Assembly (NCBI GenBank): GCA_905250075.1
Contig: CAJNOP010000103.1
Span: 438,524 to 502,523, forward strand
Source: Rotaria sp. Silwood1
Taxonomy: Eukaryota > Rotifera > Eurotatoria > Philodinida > Philodinidae
Length of the DNA stretch: 64,000 bases
Direction: 5' to 3'
The position numbers were made by a program, and so were the translations under genes. Shown here in pieces: positions 34,001-45,898 of this stretch (its first letter is position 1; each line of letters begins with the position of its first letter). The notes under the pieces are model-generated. The model saw only the letters and a program-made list of their open reading frames with translations. It was not told the origin of the DNA and searched no databases.

Positions 34001-35301
34001 ATACATGGTTCTGCTTCTAGTGTTACACTTGCAAACACGAACAATAATGCACAGAAGGATTGGGCTTATCATCGGTTTCTACTCGTTAAAGAGTATGCTA
34101 TTAAATCTCCAATACCATCCCCATTGAATTTATTATACTATGTCATTCAACTGGTTATTATATTCCTTCAATCTCTAGGCAAAAAAAAGGGTAAGCATAT
34201 TAGAAATGAATATCATCGATTGCGGTACAATTAATAAAGCATGTTAGTTATGCCTACTGAAGTCGAGATTTGAGTGTGAAATGTAATTCTAATCACTTTA
34301 CCCCCGCCTACAGCCAATCTCACACCCATTCATCCTCCAAATAGTGGAGAGCATATGAATAGTATCAAACATATTCAAGATTATTATGAGTTAACCCAGA
34401 TCTTTTCCTATTAAGACAATGTCTACAGTTTTCTCCATGGCAATAGTGAATTAGATGCCAATGTGACGGATTTGATTGTGTTCAATGTTAATGATCGTGT
34501 TGTTCGTGCTGGCACTATCGATAAGATCTTAATAAATTTTTGCACAGCTCCTACTCGATCTCATGCAAAAATCAAAGTATACGTTATTCAATCAATATCG
34601 AGTGATCTTGAGCATTTTTTTGTGCAAGAACAGATGAACTCATTCATCACTAATCTCAAATTATCCGTTGGAATTCAGAAATTCGAAGTTACGCCGTTCA
34701 AAGTGCAGAAAAATGATTACGTTGGATTCAAATTTACCAAAAATTCTGGTGATCCATGCACCATTGAACGTGCTAGCTATTACGTTGAACATGATGTCGA
34801 CCAGAATATAGAGGGACAAGAAATGTATTTTACTCAATGTTCCCGTCATGGCATCACAGTGACTTTTACTGTGAATCACGATAAACAAAAAGAAGAATCG
34901 GTCGAGAAGAATCACTATGTTCGTTTACATATGGAGATGAATGACATACACAACAAGCAGACGGAAACAAAAGCACGTTTGAACTATGCCCAAGTGAAAA
35001 CATCACACGATAAATTTGAACAATTGTTTGACGTAAAAAGACGAAAGTTATCTAACGCTGTGCCATTTAAACAGGATCTTACCAGTAAGAGCATGGCTTC
35101 AATGACTTCTCAAAGTTTCTTGTCTCATTCTTCTTTTTAGATCTGACTAAATTTCAAGAGCGTGAGAACATGTTACGTGAAAGTAGCATTGCTCAAGATT
35201 ACTGGCAACTTCTCTTAGAGAACATCATACGAGAAGAACGAGACGAATCCAGTCGCGAAAGAAAAGGTCAATTCAAGTACCAACGACAGTCAAGCCAATA
35301 A
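28038..35301 (+). CDS. TRPM-family cation channel (TRPM2/TRPM8-like), 5' end uncertain
   Basis: At least 26 exons, all in frame, give about 1532 residues. Exon ends: 28038-28089, 28138-28474, 28520-28669, 28727-28776, 28827-29079, 29131-29234, 29294-29391, 29437-29609, 29659-29786, 29843-29977, 30025-30141, 30195-30216, 30273-30776, 30960-31039, 31098-31496, 31552-31634, 31852-31942, 31995-32162, 32240-32412, 32467-32569, 32624-32894, 32945-33044, 34021-34190, 34314-~34361, ~34455-35084, 35141-35301. TRPM homology-region landmarks are IISVVGGAKIF, WVFTGGTYAGVMKDVGDA, HTHFILLDD and IGGGRSSLLTVIE. Pre-membrane RDIFLWSIF and LWYGDI follow, then six membrane segments. The pore is WGMWKVYGQIDLID, close to the TRPM2/8 filter. 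After S6 comes a TRP-like helix (DWAYHRFLLVKEYAI), then a short C-terminal helix. Two extra related domains (30273-30776 and 34455-35084) are unusual. No NUDT9 or kinase domain is seen. The first exon is unknown. Confidence 0.9.
30195..30216 (+). other. 22-nt microexon of the TRPM gene
   Basis: TTTTAG|GGAAATGG..CATCTAA|GTATGA gives GNGALHLS and shifts phase 0 to phase 1, which matches the next exon. Reading through the following 56-bp intron instead hits the TAG that forms its acceptor site. Confidence 0.65.
30273..30776 (+). other. Inserted domain, copy A, within the TRPM N-terminal region
   Basis: This single 504-bp exon encodes about 168 residues not found in standard TRPM channels. It is strand-rich: GYIKQVSIVFSD, IVLCILSP, then VYLEQGQYLAVGFNKNSCSP and RRIAISFQL. 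It lies between the ankyrin-like part of the N-terminus and the pre-S1 segment RDIFLWSIF. The pattern suggests a beta-sandwich. By channel topology it is cytosolic. Copy B after the membrane domain has the same ordered motifs. Confidence 0.7.
34455..35084 (+). other. Inserted domain, copy B, in the TRPM C-terminal tail
   Basis: It encodes motifs paralleling copy A in order: VNDRVVRAGTIDKILINF, AKIKVYVIQSI, then VQKNDYVGFKFTKNSGDPC and RHGITVTFTV. A Lys/Glu-rich helical stretch leading to the last exon follows. The exact 5' splice boundary is uncertain (34429 and 34455 are both frame-compatible). Confidence 0.7.
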
Positions 35302-35701
35302 CAAGAATATCAAGAAAAACTTATCGAAGTGTTTGAAAACAAGATTGATCGAAGCTAAGATAGATCACCAACATATATTCAAAACGCATTACATCATCAT
35401 GATAGTAGAATGTGAATGAGTATTTAAACTCTTCAAGTCGATGTCCCTCATTTATTCAAATTTTCTTTCTAGCTAACAAATGTTTTTTTTCATGAAGTCA
35501 TTGCGTTCTTCTTCACCTTTTTATTTTTTTCATTGATTATTTTCTTATTGACAGTGATTACGACGACAGAGCATTGACTGAAGCATATGTTTATATTAAT
35601 ATAAAGCTTTTTTTTTATTGAATCAAATCGAAAGTCTCTATCTCTCTAACTAATTTTGATTCTTTCATGAGATAAATCGAAGACTGTTGGTTTGGATGTC
35701 A

Positions 35702-35769
35702 AGGTGGTTGTGAGTATAGTCCTTCTGTTCACTTATACTCATCCAAACGCACGTAACACTTACACCCTC
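35702..35769. repeat. Telomere-like hairpin, copy 13
   Basis: AGGTGGTTGTGAGTATAGTC, a CCTTCTGTTCAC spacer resembling the family spacer, then ATACTCATCC and ACACTTACACCCTCA. Confidence 0.5.
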
Positions 35770-36959
35770 AATCAGCACTTCACTGGTATGTTAGTAACTT
35801 GAAATTAGTTCTGTACTAGATGAAGATTGTTCAGAATGCTAGTTTGTGTATCAATTTCATTTTCTTTGGATACCAACATTATTTGATTTTCAAAATTATT
35901 CATAAGTCTCAATTATTATTTCATTACATACAATCAAGGATTTTCACGGTGTGAATGTAGGCATTAGCTAGAACTTACACGACTAATTAGGGCGAGTACT
36001 TCATTTCATATGACACTTTCCAATTGCAAAACTAATATCCATTTCAGTCCAGTTCAAATAAGATATTTCTGAAAGAATGTCAAATAGAATTTGTAAAATG
36101 TCAGGCAAAAAGACTAGAATCTGATGTAGAGAACAAGATTTGTTTATGATCAAAAATGTTTCTGAAAAAATGGTCTTTAACAGAATAATGTAGTTAGCCA
36201 TTGAACTAGACCGAATGCTCATTCGTCGTATGATGAAGCTGTACTTATGTCACAGAAAAAGCGAACTTTGTTGTTGACAAGTTCTTCTTTTCTAACGTGC
36301 AGTCGGACTATTGTTGAAGATCAACAATGAAAGGATGGTAATCAATATTTAAACCGCACACGCCACAAAACTTTTAATTGATGATTATTACAAAAATAAG
36401 TAAGTTGTCGCTTTCAATTTTCCATAAATTGCAGTGCATTTGTGTTATAATTTAATGATGACTTCAATAGTTTTTCTATCATGTCTGGACTTCTACAAAC
36501 GAATATTGTAATCGAAAAAGAAGCTCTTATACATCGTATTGATGATTAGACTACATTCATCGATCTAGTCGTTTTCTAAAGTTTCTATTGCCAACTAACA
36601 TGTTGTCCATGTTAATGACAAAAAGAAATTTTTTTAAGTTGCTAAAACTATCATCGATGGTTTTGTTTTTTCGAACTCAACTTTATTTGAGTATTTCGGT
36701 CGATTAGACATATACACAATTTTGTTCCTATTGAAAAATATTTCGATAGATTGAAAATCAATGATGTTCGAAATCACGTAAGTGAAAATGTTCAAACTCA
36801 AAGAACCCAATCATATGCAGATATTTTGATTAGATGGCATTGTATACGGTGCGAACGCATCTGAATGTTGATGTATTAAAGTAAAAAAGGCTAACTCAAA
36901 GATTTTCTAATAAATACAATGAAGTCAATGACATTGATCTAAATTATTCTTATTTGTGT

Positions 36960-37880
36960 GAACACTCAATCAGTCAATTTTTATGCAATTCGAAATGAAA
37001 CGCATAAAATTAATTTTTCACTTCTTGAAAAAGAACTTCTTTTATTTATGTTTATGGTACAGCAAATGAAATGGTTCTTCGAGATCATCGTCCTTGTTTT
37101 TACATGATCAAAGATTGAAAATGTACTAAAACCATCTGGTGAATGTTTTCATCAACATATCGACAAACAAATCTTTGTTCTTTCTAGTATATAGATAATT
37201 CATGTAAAAGTGCTTCAAAATATAGAAATTCTCATCATTTTATCAGTAGAGAAAATGAAATGAATGTTTACAAACTTATTTGATTTATTTGAAATTTTGC
37301 TGGACATTTTATTTATGCAGCAATTAAAGAATCAAATGATTAACACGATTTGTATAAAGATATTATTATTGTTATGATTCATTTAGTACATACTTTCAGT
37401 CTTAAGCAATAGAATTCAATTGAACATTTGAATTTATTTCTGGAAACAACAACAATAAATCACTTAATTCCAGGAGATGATCTTCTTTTTGAACTTGAAA
37501 AATCGTATAATATTTCCAGAAATATTCTTTGATCTTGATATGAATTTAATACTCATTAGTACCGACAGAATGCAAACAAACAATGTATTTATTTTAATCT
37601 ATTATCCTCAGAATTTATCTTATTTTTCAACAATTTCTTTACTGAGTACTATAAAGGATGTCTTAAATCACGTAGTGTTAAGGCATCTTGGTGTGAAAAT
37701 CATACAAAGATATAACCACTGAAGATTTTAATTTTTTAGCTGATTTATTTTTATACTTATTTAAGAAAGTTAATATACTGTAAAATCTCAAAACAAAGGA
37801 CGAGTCTGAGATCTAAGATTAAATACATCTAATGTCGAAGTCGAATTCTTACTGATGAATTAAGACAAATCAACGGCATT
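36960..37880 (+). pseudogene. Dispersed decayed repeat, most complete copy
   Basis: The first half (36960-37500) matches 12180-12720, including AATTTTTATGCAA.TC and ACAAACAAATCTTTGTTCTT, and AGTAGAGAAAATGAA. The second half (37660-37880) matches 17590-17830. Stops interrupt all frames. No parent family is recognised. Confidence 0.55.
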
Positions 37881-38770
37881 TCGACTAATAAAATAATGAT
37901 TTGATTAATTAAGTTTAAATCTCGGAAAATTATGAACGGTTTTATACACTGAAACTGCTTTGATGAATATGAGTCAATAATTTTCTAGATTCAAATTTCA
38001 TTGAAACAACTGATCATTGCATTATAGTATAATCATCACCTGAAAAAATTTCGAAAGAATACTTTCTTTGGTGAATCAATTGTAGGTTAGCCAATAAAAT
38101 TACATAAAAAAAAACTTCAAATTAATTGCATTACACCGATGATATGACGTTTGATAAGAATGATAATATCTAAGTAGCAAACATAATTAATTATAGAATT
38201 TGTATTATGAGCTAGTTAATCATTTATACATAATCTATTATTGTCAAATAGTCTTATGATTGTCAATTATTATGTTTCTAATATTATTCATTCAAAAACT
38301 CATTGCCTTCAGTTGGATGTTTATAACTGATGATATCAATGGAATACAAATCGAAAAAATCATTCTATTCAATACTTTACAGTGGTTGAAATACAAGAAG
38401 TAATAATTACGATATTACACTAGTATTGGTAATAAGAATTCTACTTTATCCAATAATCCTTCGTTATTTTGGACAACAGAATTTACTATAGTCGATATGT
38501 TATAAGAAATACTAATGTCTTGTAACTACGCTTTTCTTCTTTTCATTGTAATAAATTATATTTTCGCAATCCTCTGAATAAATAGAGAAAACAAAATAAT
38601 TCAACTAAATCAAATCATCTACAATAGAAATTGAAATAAGAAACCCTTCTAAAGCACATATTTTCTTACGATAGTATCGAAAAAAAAACAATAATAAATA
38701 TATTTTTCTTTCATCAATGAATAACAAAGACAAACAATCATTCTACATTCAACAATAAAATATAATATCG

Positions 38771-40730
38771 ATGTCGATGTCGATTCATGTACACGTACGT
38801 GATCAACCATCAGTATCTAGTATTCGATCTAAAAATATATACAACGATCAATTAAATTCACAATCAACTCATGTCCATCTTGTAAAACGTAATCGATATT
38901 GTCGTCATCGATCACACAAGGTAATAAGAAAAGAAATTCAATCAAATATATTAGATTCTAATCAAAATCAAACAACGAATAATACCACGAAACCTATTAT
39001 ATTTCAAAAAGATCGAAACTCAGTATTAGTTTTTAATATTTTCTAATATTGATTATATTTTTATTTTTTTTACAAAAAAAAAGGACTCGAATACTCTCAG
39101 TACACTTTATCATCAAAATGAATCTGATAAATCATTCATTTCTCGAATGAAAAATGCCAAACATCCAACATCTGTTATATCAATTTTACAACGTTGTAAT
39201 TTGTCATTCTATGTATTTTATTGCTTGCAAAGGCAAGAAAAAATGTAAATGTTCTGTTCTTTTTTTTTTCATTTTAGTCTAATCAAAATTCAAAGCATTA
39301 TAAAGATAATTCAACGAAAGAAACAATAGAATCAAAAATTACTAATCATAGTGAGGTATCATATTTGTCGTAGAAATATTTTTCTTTTTAGCTAATGAAT
39401 AATTTCTAAAATGAAATTAGCAGAGCAATGAATGGCCAGATTGGATAACTTTTCAAAATGGACATCGTCAAAAAGATGATAGAAACAAAAAGAATAAGTC
39501 AATATCATTTAAATTGTTTTTTATTTTAATCTTATTTGAATCATTTCGTTTATGATTGATTGTTTTCTATAGATGTTCACAACAACGTATAATCATATCA
39601 GTAGTTACAGGCCTTGTTTTAATTATAGCTATTGCTATTACTCTTGGTATTCTATTGACGAGATCGAAAGCAACAATAAGTAGGTAAATAGAAAAAAATT
39701 CCTTCGTAAACATGTTTACTTTTATAGATACAATGTCTATGCTTCGTTGGAATCCATCGGCTATAACTATAGCTGGTAGTACAGGTCAAAAAGGAAATGC
39801 TTCAAATCTACTTAATGTACCTTTTGGTTTAACATTAGATTCTTCTACTACACTCTATATAGCTGATGGATTTAACAATCGAGTACAGAAATATTTAAGA
39901 GATGAATCGTTCGGTGTTACAGTTGCTGGTCAAGTAGATGGATCTTCGAATTCAACATCCAGCTATTTAAATTTTCCTAGTGATGTTGCTGTTGATTCAG
40001 ATGGTAATATCTATGTAACAGATACATTTAATTATCGTGTTCAATTATGGACTAGTGGATCATCTTCCGGTACATTAGCTGCTGGTACTGGTAAATAAAT
40101 CAATTTCAATAATAATAGAATGATAAGTCTGTATATTTTTTAGGTATTTCTGGAAGTACCAATAATACTTTAAGTATAGTATATGGAATAGCACGTGATT
40201 CAAGTTCAGGCACACTTTATATATCAGATACAGGCAACCATCGTATAATGCGCTACCTTTCGGGTGCTTCATCAGGGACTGTTATTGCAGGTGGTAATGG
40301 AGCTGGATTAAGTATCACACAATTGTCAAATCCCATAGGTCTTTGTTTTGATTCATCAACAAATAGTCTATTAATTGCTAATTATGGTGCTAATAATATT
40401 GTTCGTTGGATAATAGGTAGTCAAAACTGGACACTTGTAGCTGGTAACATAAATGGTTTAAGTGGTAGCACATCAAATAAACTCAATCAACCAACGGATG
40501 TTACAATAGATCCAATGGGTAATATTTATGTTGTTGATATGGGTAATAATCGTGTACAATTTTTTTCCTATGATCAATCAAATGGTACAACAATTGCTGG
40601 TGTAACAAATTCAAATGGTAATACTTCAATTTTACTCAATAATCCATATTCTATAACACTTGATAATCAACTTAATTTATATGTAGCAGATACATATAAT
40701 CATAGAATACAAAAATTTATTCGATTTTAA
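38771..40730 (+). CDS. Single-pass membrane protein with NHL beta-propeller repeats
   Basis: Seven exons (38771-39022, 39084-39212, 39278-39355, 39421-39497, 39573-39679, 39728-40090, 40144-40730) are frame-consistent and give 530 residues. The N-terminal part is about 185 residues, basic and Asn/Gln/Ser-rich, with no signal peptide. It is followed by one strong membrane helix (IIISVVTGLVLIIAIAITLG), so the protein is probably type II with the C-terminus outside. The ectodomain holds about six NHL repeats, each with the pattern LxxPxxVxxDxxGNIYVxDxxNxRVQ. Clear examples are GNIYVTDTFNYRVQ, TLYISDTGNHRI, GNIYVVDMGNNRVQ and LYVADTYNHRIQ. Such propellers usually bind proteins or ligands. Internal splice sites of exons 2-4 are the least certain part. 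Confidence 0.82.
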
Positions 40731-41930
40731 ATATAAAATAAAACATTTGAGAACATCAACGATACCTCTCTCAAACATTATAGAATATATATGTATATTA
40801 TGTTTATTCTCTGACAGTATTTTAGTATATTTAGTTTCAAGTATTTATTCAATTTAAAACAATACATCATTGAATGAAATTTTTATTGTGTGAAATTTAA
40901 CCTTGTTTGTTTTTTTTTTGTATTAAACTTCAATTTTTAATTAAATCAATCGAATAATCTTATTTTACATATGTCAATATTTCTTCTGAAATGTCTTATA
41001 ATTTAGAAATTAATGTAATATTTCTATTGAAAAATGTACAATATTTTATTAGAATGATCTATGAATGAATAATATTATTTTTCTTTTTATAAAAATAATT
41101 GAAAGAAAGAAAATTTCAAAACATCGAATACATGCGCTAATAAAAAAAAGAGATATTAATCAAATAAATAAATAAATATATATAATTCAATTCACAAAAA
41201 AGAACTGCTCGTCTATCATCATCATCATCATTGTTATAAAAAGAAAACAATTATTTAAATGAATGCGAATTAATAATCTTGCGCTAATTTTCTGATAGAA
41301 ATATTAAATTATTTAAACTTTATGTTGTTTTTTTTTTTTCTAAAAATATAATTTATACAAATAGTTTGATAAATATTGTAATAGGTGTTTTACATCGTCA
41401 AAAAAATAAACTTATGATTATCAATAAAACATCTGAAAAAAAAAAATTTAATTTCAACTTGTTATCTGTATGATTCAATGAAAAACAGGTTATTCCAATA
41501 GATGGGTACTTTGTGTCATTGAATCGCTTATGTTTTCGTTTCTTATAATCAAAAATTTACACAGCTGTTAATACAATATAATATTTAGATAGACAAATAT
41601 TTACAATTAAACACATAATAATAAAATTAAAAACAATAATTCAATAGATTTCTTTTATTTTTGCATCAAAATTTCTTTTTTTTTTGAATATAAAACAAAA
41701 TAAAAATCATGTCTTCTGTGGATATCAAGGTCATACAGGTATGTGTGTGCTTTTCTTCTGTTCTGTTCTTTTGTATTTATAATCAGAACGATGAAAAAAA
41801 AAAAAACAACAACATGAGAACAAAAAATAAGGTTTATATTTGTAGTGAATAAACTAACATTATTATTATTATTATTAACATCGACATTCGAATAAGACAA
41901 CAATAATCATTTTGAAAAATATTTATCCAT
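40731..41930. other. Intergenic, very AT-rich
   Basis: Contains AATAAA signals for the NHL gene just after its stop, a (CAT)n run near 41217 and an (ATT)n run near 41860. No gene or hairpin seen. Confidence 0.6.
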
Positions 41931-42755
41931 ATGGCAACAAACGATAATGTACAAAATAAAATAGAAAATAATTCTTCTTTACTTCAATATGATGATCATG
42001 TTCTTTTTATTTATATTAATCAATGGGAAAATCATTCGATTGCAAAAATTCAAAAAGCAGCTCAACAAGCTCGAAATGATCTTCAAAAAATTTTCAATGA
42101 AAAACATCAAGATTTTTCTAATTTATTAAATCAAATTAATAATGAAATTAATACAGATTTAAATGAAAATATTAATCTTTTAAAATATACACAACAATTA
42201 AATAAACTTCGACAAGATTTATCAAATTTATCAACATCTATTTATTTAGAACAGGATAAAAATCAATTACCTATATCTTTAATTAAAATTTTTCATAAAA
42301 ATAATTATCAAATTAAACAAATAGATAATAATAAGGTAATCGATAAAGATTTGCTTTTCTTGTTTTTTTTTAAATATTCAAATTTTTTTTTTTTTGTCAT
42401 AGGATGAAGGTAATATAAATGTACCTGGTACTGAAATATTAACACCAGCTATGTTACGTGATGTAACATTGACTGAACAAAAACAATTATTAGGTGAACG
42501 ACTCTTTGTACTTGTTCAACAGATTGAACCAACTTTAGCAGCGAAAATTACTGGAATGTTTATTGAATTAGATATAAAATATATTTTAACATTGATTAAA
42601 TCACAAAATATACTCAAAGAAAAGGTTAGAATTAATTAATAAATAATTAAAAATCAATAGTTAAAATATGTTTTTTGCTTGTCTTTTAGATCAAAGAAGC
42701 GATTGATATATTAAAAACATATCAATATAAACAACATTATATGACGAAATCATGA
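41931..42755 (+). CDS. Coiled-coil protein with C-terminal MLLE (PABC) domain
   Basis: Three exons (41931-42335, 42403-42624, 42690-42755), all phase 0, give 230 residues. Residues 1-135 are a Gln/Asn/Lys-rich helical region (YINQWENHSIAKIQKAAQQA and following), of the coiled-coil type that often follows B-boxes, but no zinc finger is present. Residues about 148-222 form a complete MLLE domain: LTPAMLRDVTLTEQKQLLGE, RLFVLVQQIEPTLAAKITGM, then FIELDIKYILTLI and KEAIDILKTYQ. The KITGM signature that binds PAM2 peptides is intact. MLLE domains are known from poly(A)-binding protein and UBR5/HYD E3 ligases. This protein has neither RRMs nor a HECT domain, so it may compete for or recruit PAM2 partners such as deadenylation factors (inference). 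The start ATG is the first in frame. Confidence 0.88.
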
Positions 42756-45700
42756 AATTAAAATTTTGATTTTGTTAGATTAAAATTATTAATGACAAAA
42801 AAAATTTTTTTTTTTTTTTCTTTTTCATCAATCAATGTCTAAATATTGAAAAATATTAATTATTTATGAATTTTTGAATGAAAATTTTCATAAATCTTTA
42901 TGTAAAAGATAATATTAGATTGTAGATGATGAACTTTCTTATCAAGAATGAATAGAAAAATAAAATTTTTCTTATATAGAGATGCAACTGAACTTGGTCT
43001 ACTATCTCATACTCTGAGCTAAAAGATTGAATATACATCCCTCATACATGTACATTGTAACACACCACATCAATTGCTAAAACTTATGGTCATGTTGAAT
43101 CATCAAAACAGCAAAAAATTTCATCAATACAAAAAAAAACGATGTTATTGCACAACTTCTATTTCACTCCATAATAAATGAATCATTCGAATAGGTAAAA
43201 AGTGAAGGTCCGAAATGCATGAGTTATCGTATATTGCTTGAAAGGTGTAGAGTAGGTGGGAGAGAACTCTTCAACGGAGTTGTCGACAATGGAACACCAC
43301 TACTTTCTAAATTCCCTAACTTCTCATGCATTAAATACGACCTTCATTTATATTTTTTTAAGGATATTGTAACATTTTCTATTGCCTATTACATATATTC
43401 CTATGAATAATTGAAGTTTCATTAATTTAAAATTACGTACAGTTTTAATTTTTGAAGAATATCAATTTTCTCAAATGATTCAGAAAATTTTGCAGCTATC
43501 AAGTTCAGATTTTCAGTATTCGAAAGGTGCTATCTCATGGACAACTTTTTCTTTTTAAAAATATCGTTACTAACCTAATGATGTCGTCTACGATGGACAT
43601 CACGTGTCAATAGCTGAACACTTTTCTGAATCTTTTAAAGCTGAAACAATCACGGAAACGGATGTGATATATATTTGTCTTAGATATTATTAAGATGTTA
43701 TATCTTTACAAGAGCTTGAGAGATAATACTTTAATAATGAGCATTAGGTACTCGTTTTAAATAGTTTGAACGAGATTAACGGCGACATAAGAGACTATAG
43801 GCTTCAGTTCGTGATTAAATGGTAATTTCATGTGTGAAGATCAATAACCCATTGTGTTTTGAAGTAAAATTCTTATCTTAGGAATTGGTAAGTTAGGTAA
43901 CAAAAGTAAGATATGAAAGCGTCTTTTTCTCCAATAGTTTATAGGACAAAATCATTTCAAAACCAATGATGTCCACTTTTTTGATTGCTGGAAACTGCAA
44001 ATCACTAGCTGCTTACGTTCTCGACTTATTTAATTTTCAATCGAATACCTTAAAGTCTCACATTAATATTAATATGTTGTAAATTTTTTGAAAATAGGAT
44101 GACTACATATTGGAAATCTCAGAATAATATTCGATAGAGCATGTCAAGCTCCACTAGAAATATTGAAAGAGATCTCAAACACTATTTTTAATTTGCAATT
44201 TTTTAATTTTCACAGTGATTATTCTTTCTACCATAGAACTCATTTCTAGTCTTTAATATTAGGTTTGAAGCATGTATCTTAGCTTATTAGAATCATCAGA
44301 CTGCGAGCTACAAAACTGTCTACTTAGTTTATTTTTAAATTCTATTTTATTATCGGGAAAATTTGTTGCGGTCAAAAAGCAAAATAGATAGCTTATTCTG
44401 AATCAACGTCAAAAACTGCATCGATTATTACATGTTTTAGAAATCTTTTATTTTCTTGTGAAAAATCGACCTCGGAAACTAGTGACAAAATTTTAGCAAA
44501 ATAAATCTGAGTAAAATCACAGACCGATTTTCCATCAAAAACAGTTATTACTAAAAGATATAGTAATCAATGCAATTTTTGACGCTGATTCTGAATAAGC
44601 TATCTATTTTGCTTTTTGACCGAACTATGATAATGAAAGCCACTTAATACGAAAGCATTTTCGATAGTTTCACTAGGAAACGCTTATTTGTAGCGACAAA
44701 TAGTGTATTTTAGTCATTTGATGTGTTCAAAGATATTTCTAGTCAAATAGTGATATAAAACTCACTCGAATTTTACATGTCCGAGACTGTACAATAGCTG
44801 CGCAGATCAATTATGGATATAAGTCTGTATATGATTGTGTTTTTCAAAAGGTATATTATCGTTTTTGGTATTACAGATTTCGAAAATTACTTTTCTTTAC
44901 AAGTAATGTTTATGATTTGAAACTCTGAGATTCACCTCAAGCGAGTTCTAGATCACAACTTGTCTTTTATTTATGAAAAATACTTTTCACCGAGTCAAAG
45001 TATGAGATATTACTGCTTTTTTTTTGGGATCCTCAAATATTTTAGGACTAAAATCTAACGAGATTATGGTGAGTAGTTTCGAGTTGACAATAAAGTGTCG
45101 TTCTTTAAGAAAATGCTTAGCAAATCTAAGGGATGCATGTTACTTGTGTTTATCCGTAATTAAAAGCTCTTGTTTCATAAAAAAAGTTGTAAGAAAGAAA
45201 AGAAAATAATTAGTCTATTTTGAAAACTTCATTTGTATTAACAATTATTATTTACTTGAATAAGATAATCAAATAGTCTCAACTGTTCAAGTTTCATTTA
45301 CTCTGATTTAAGTTATTGATGTAATTTGTAGTAGATCTGTCATTACTTTTCCTTTTTTTTTTCATTTAATAAATAGATGTCATTCATTCAACTGTCTTTG
45401 TTCAGCATTTTGTTTAAAAACACAATATACATGGATGACATTATATAGCATGAAACCATAAAAATCATGATTTTTTCATCATAAACATACGTATTTATTT
45501 GATTAAGTCTAACTTTATAATCCTTGATGAAAATTATGATTCTAATGGTAGTTCTATACTTGTTTTATAACTATGCGCAATGGATCTTGAGATAGATGAA
45601 ACACGAGACGGATAAGAACAGAAAAAAAAGCAGACTTTTTTTTATTTTCTTTTTGTGAAGAACAACGCAATTATGTAGAGACATAGACACATTATGATGA

Positions 45701-45898
45701 TTTATAGTGAAAAGAATATAGTTGTTCTACATAGAAGAAAAAAACACTGATGTAAACCAAATAACCATTGCTTTATATAGAAACGTAGACTTGTTTTTTT
45801 TCTTTAATCATCTTTATTCATTCTTACAATGAGTTCAGTTTAATCTAAGATGAATTTTATTTAGACGACTAACATTAAATAATACAGTAAGTCAATTC
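42756..45898. other. Intergenic, with one strong hairpin element
   Basis: No supported gene. A 254-bp foldback lies at 44369-44622. ORFs of about 60 codons (43219, 45024) show nothing conserved. Confidence 0.6.
44369..44622. repeat. 254-bp hairpin (foldback MITE-like)
   Basis: The left arm from CGGTCAAAAAGCAAAATAGA (44369) is matched by the reverse complement of the right arm ending at 44622, with only a few mismatches over the first 60 bp. Pairing continues (AAAAATCGACC against GGAAAATCGGTCT) almost to the centre near 44496. The whole element can fold into one long stem. Confidence 0.8.

Larger units (their letters stand above)
35302..38770. other. Intergenic: one telomere-like hairpin and a degraded repeat unit
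   Basis: No supported gene. 35702-35769 is a hairpin copy and 36960-37880 a decayed dispersed repeat. The rest is AT-rich with no motif I recognise. Confidence 0.6.
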
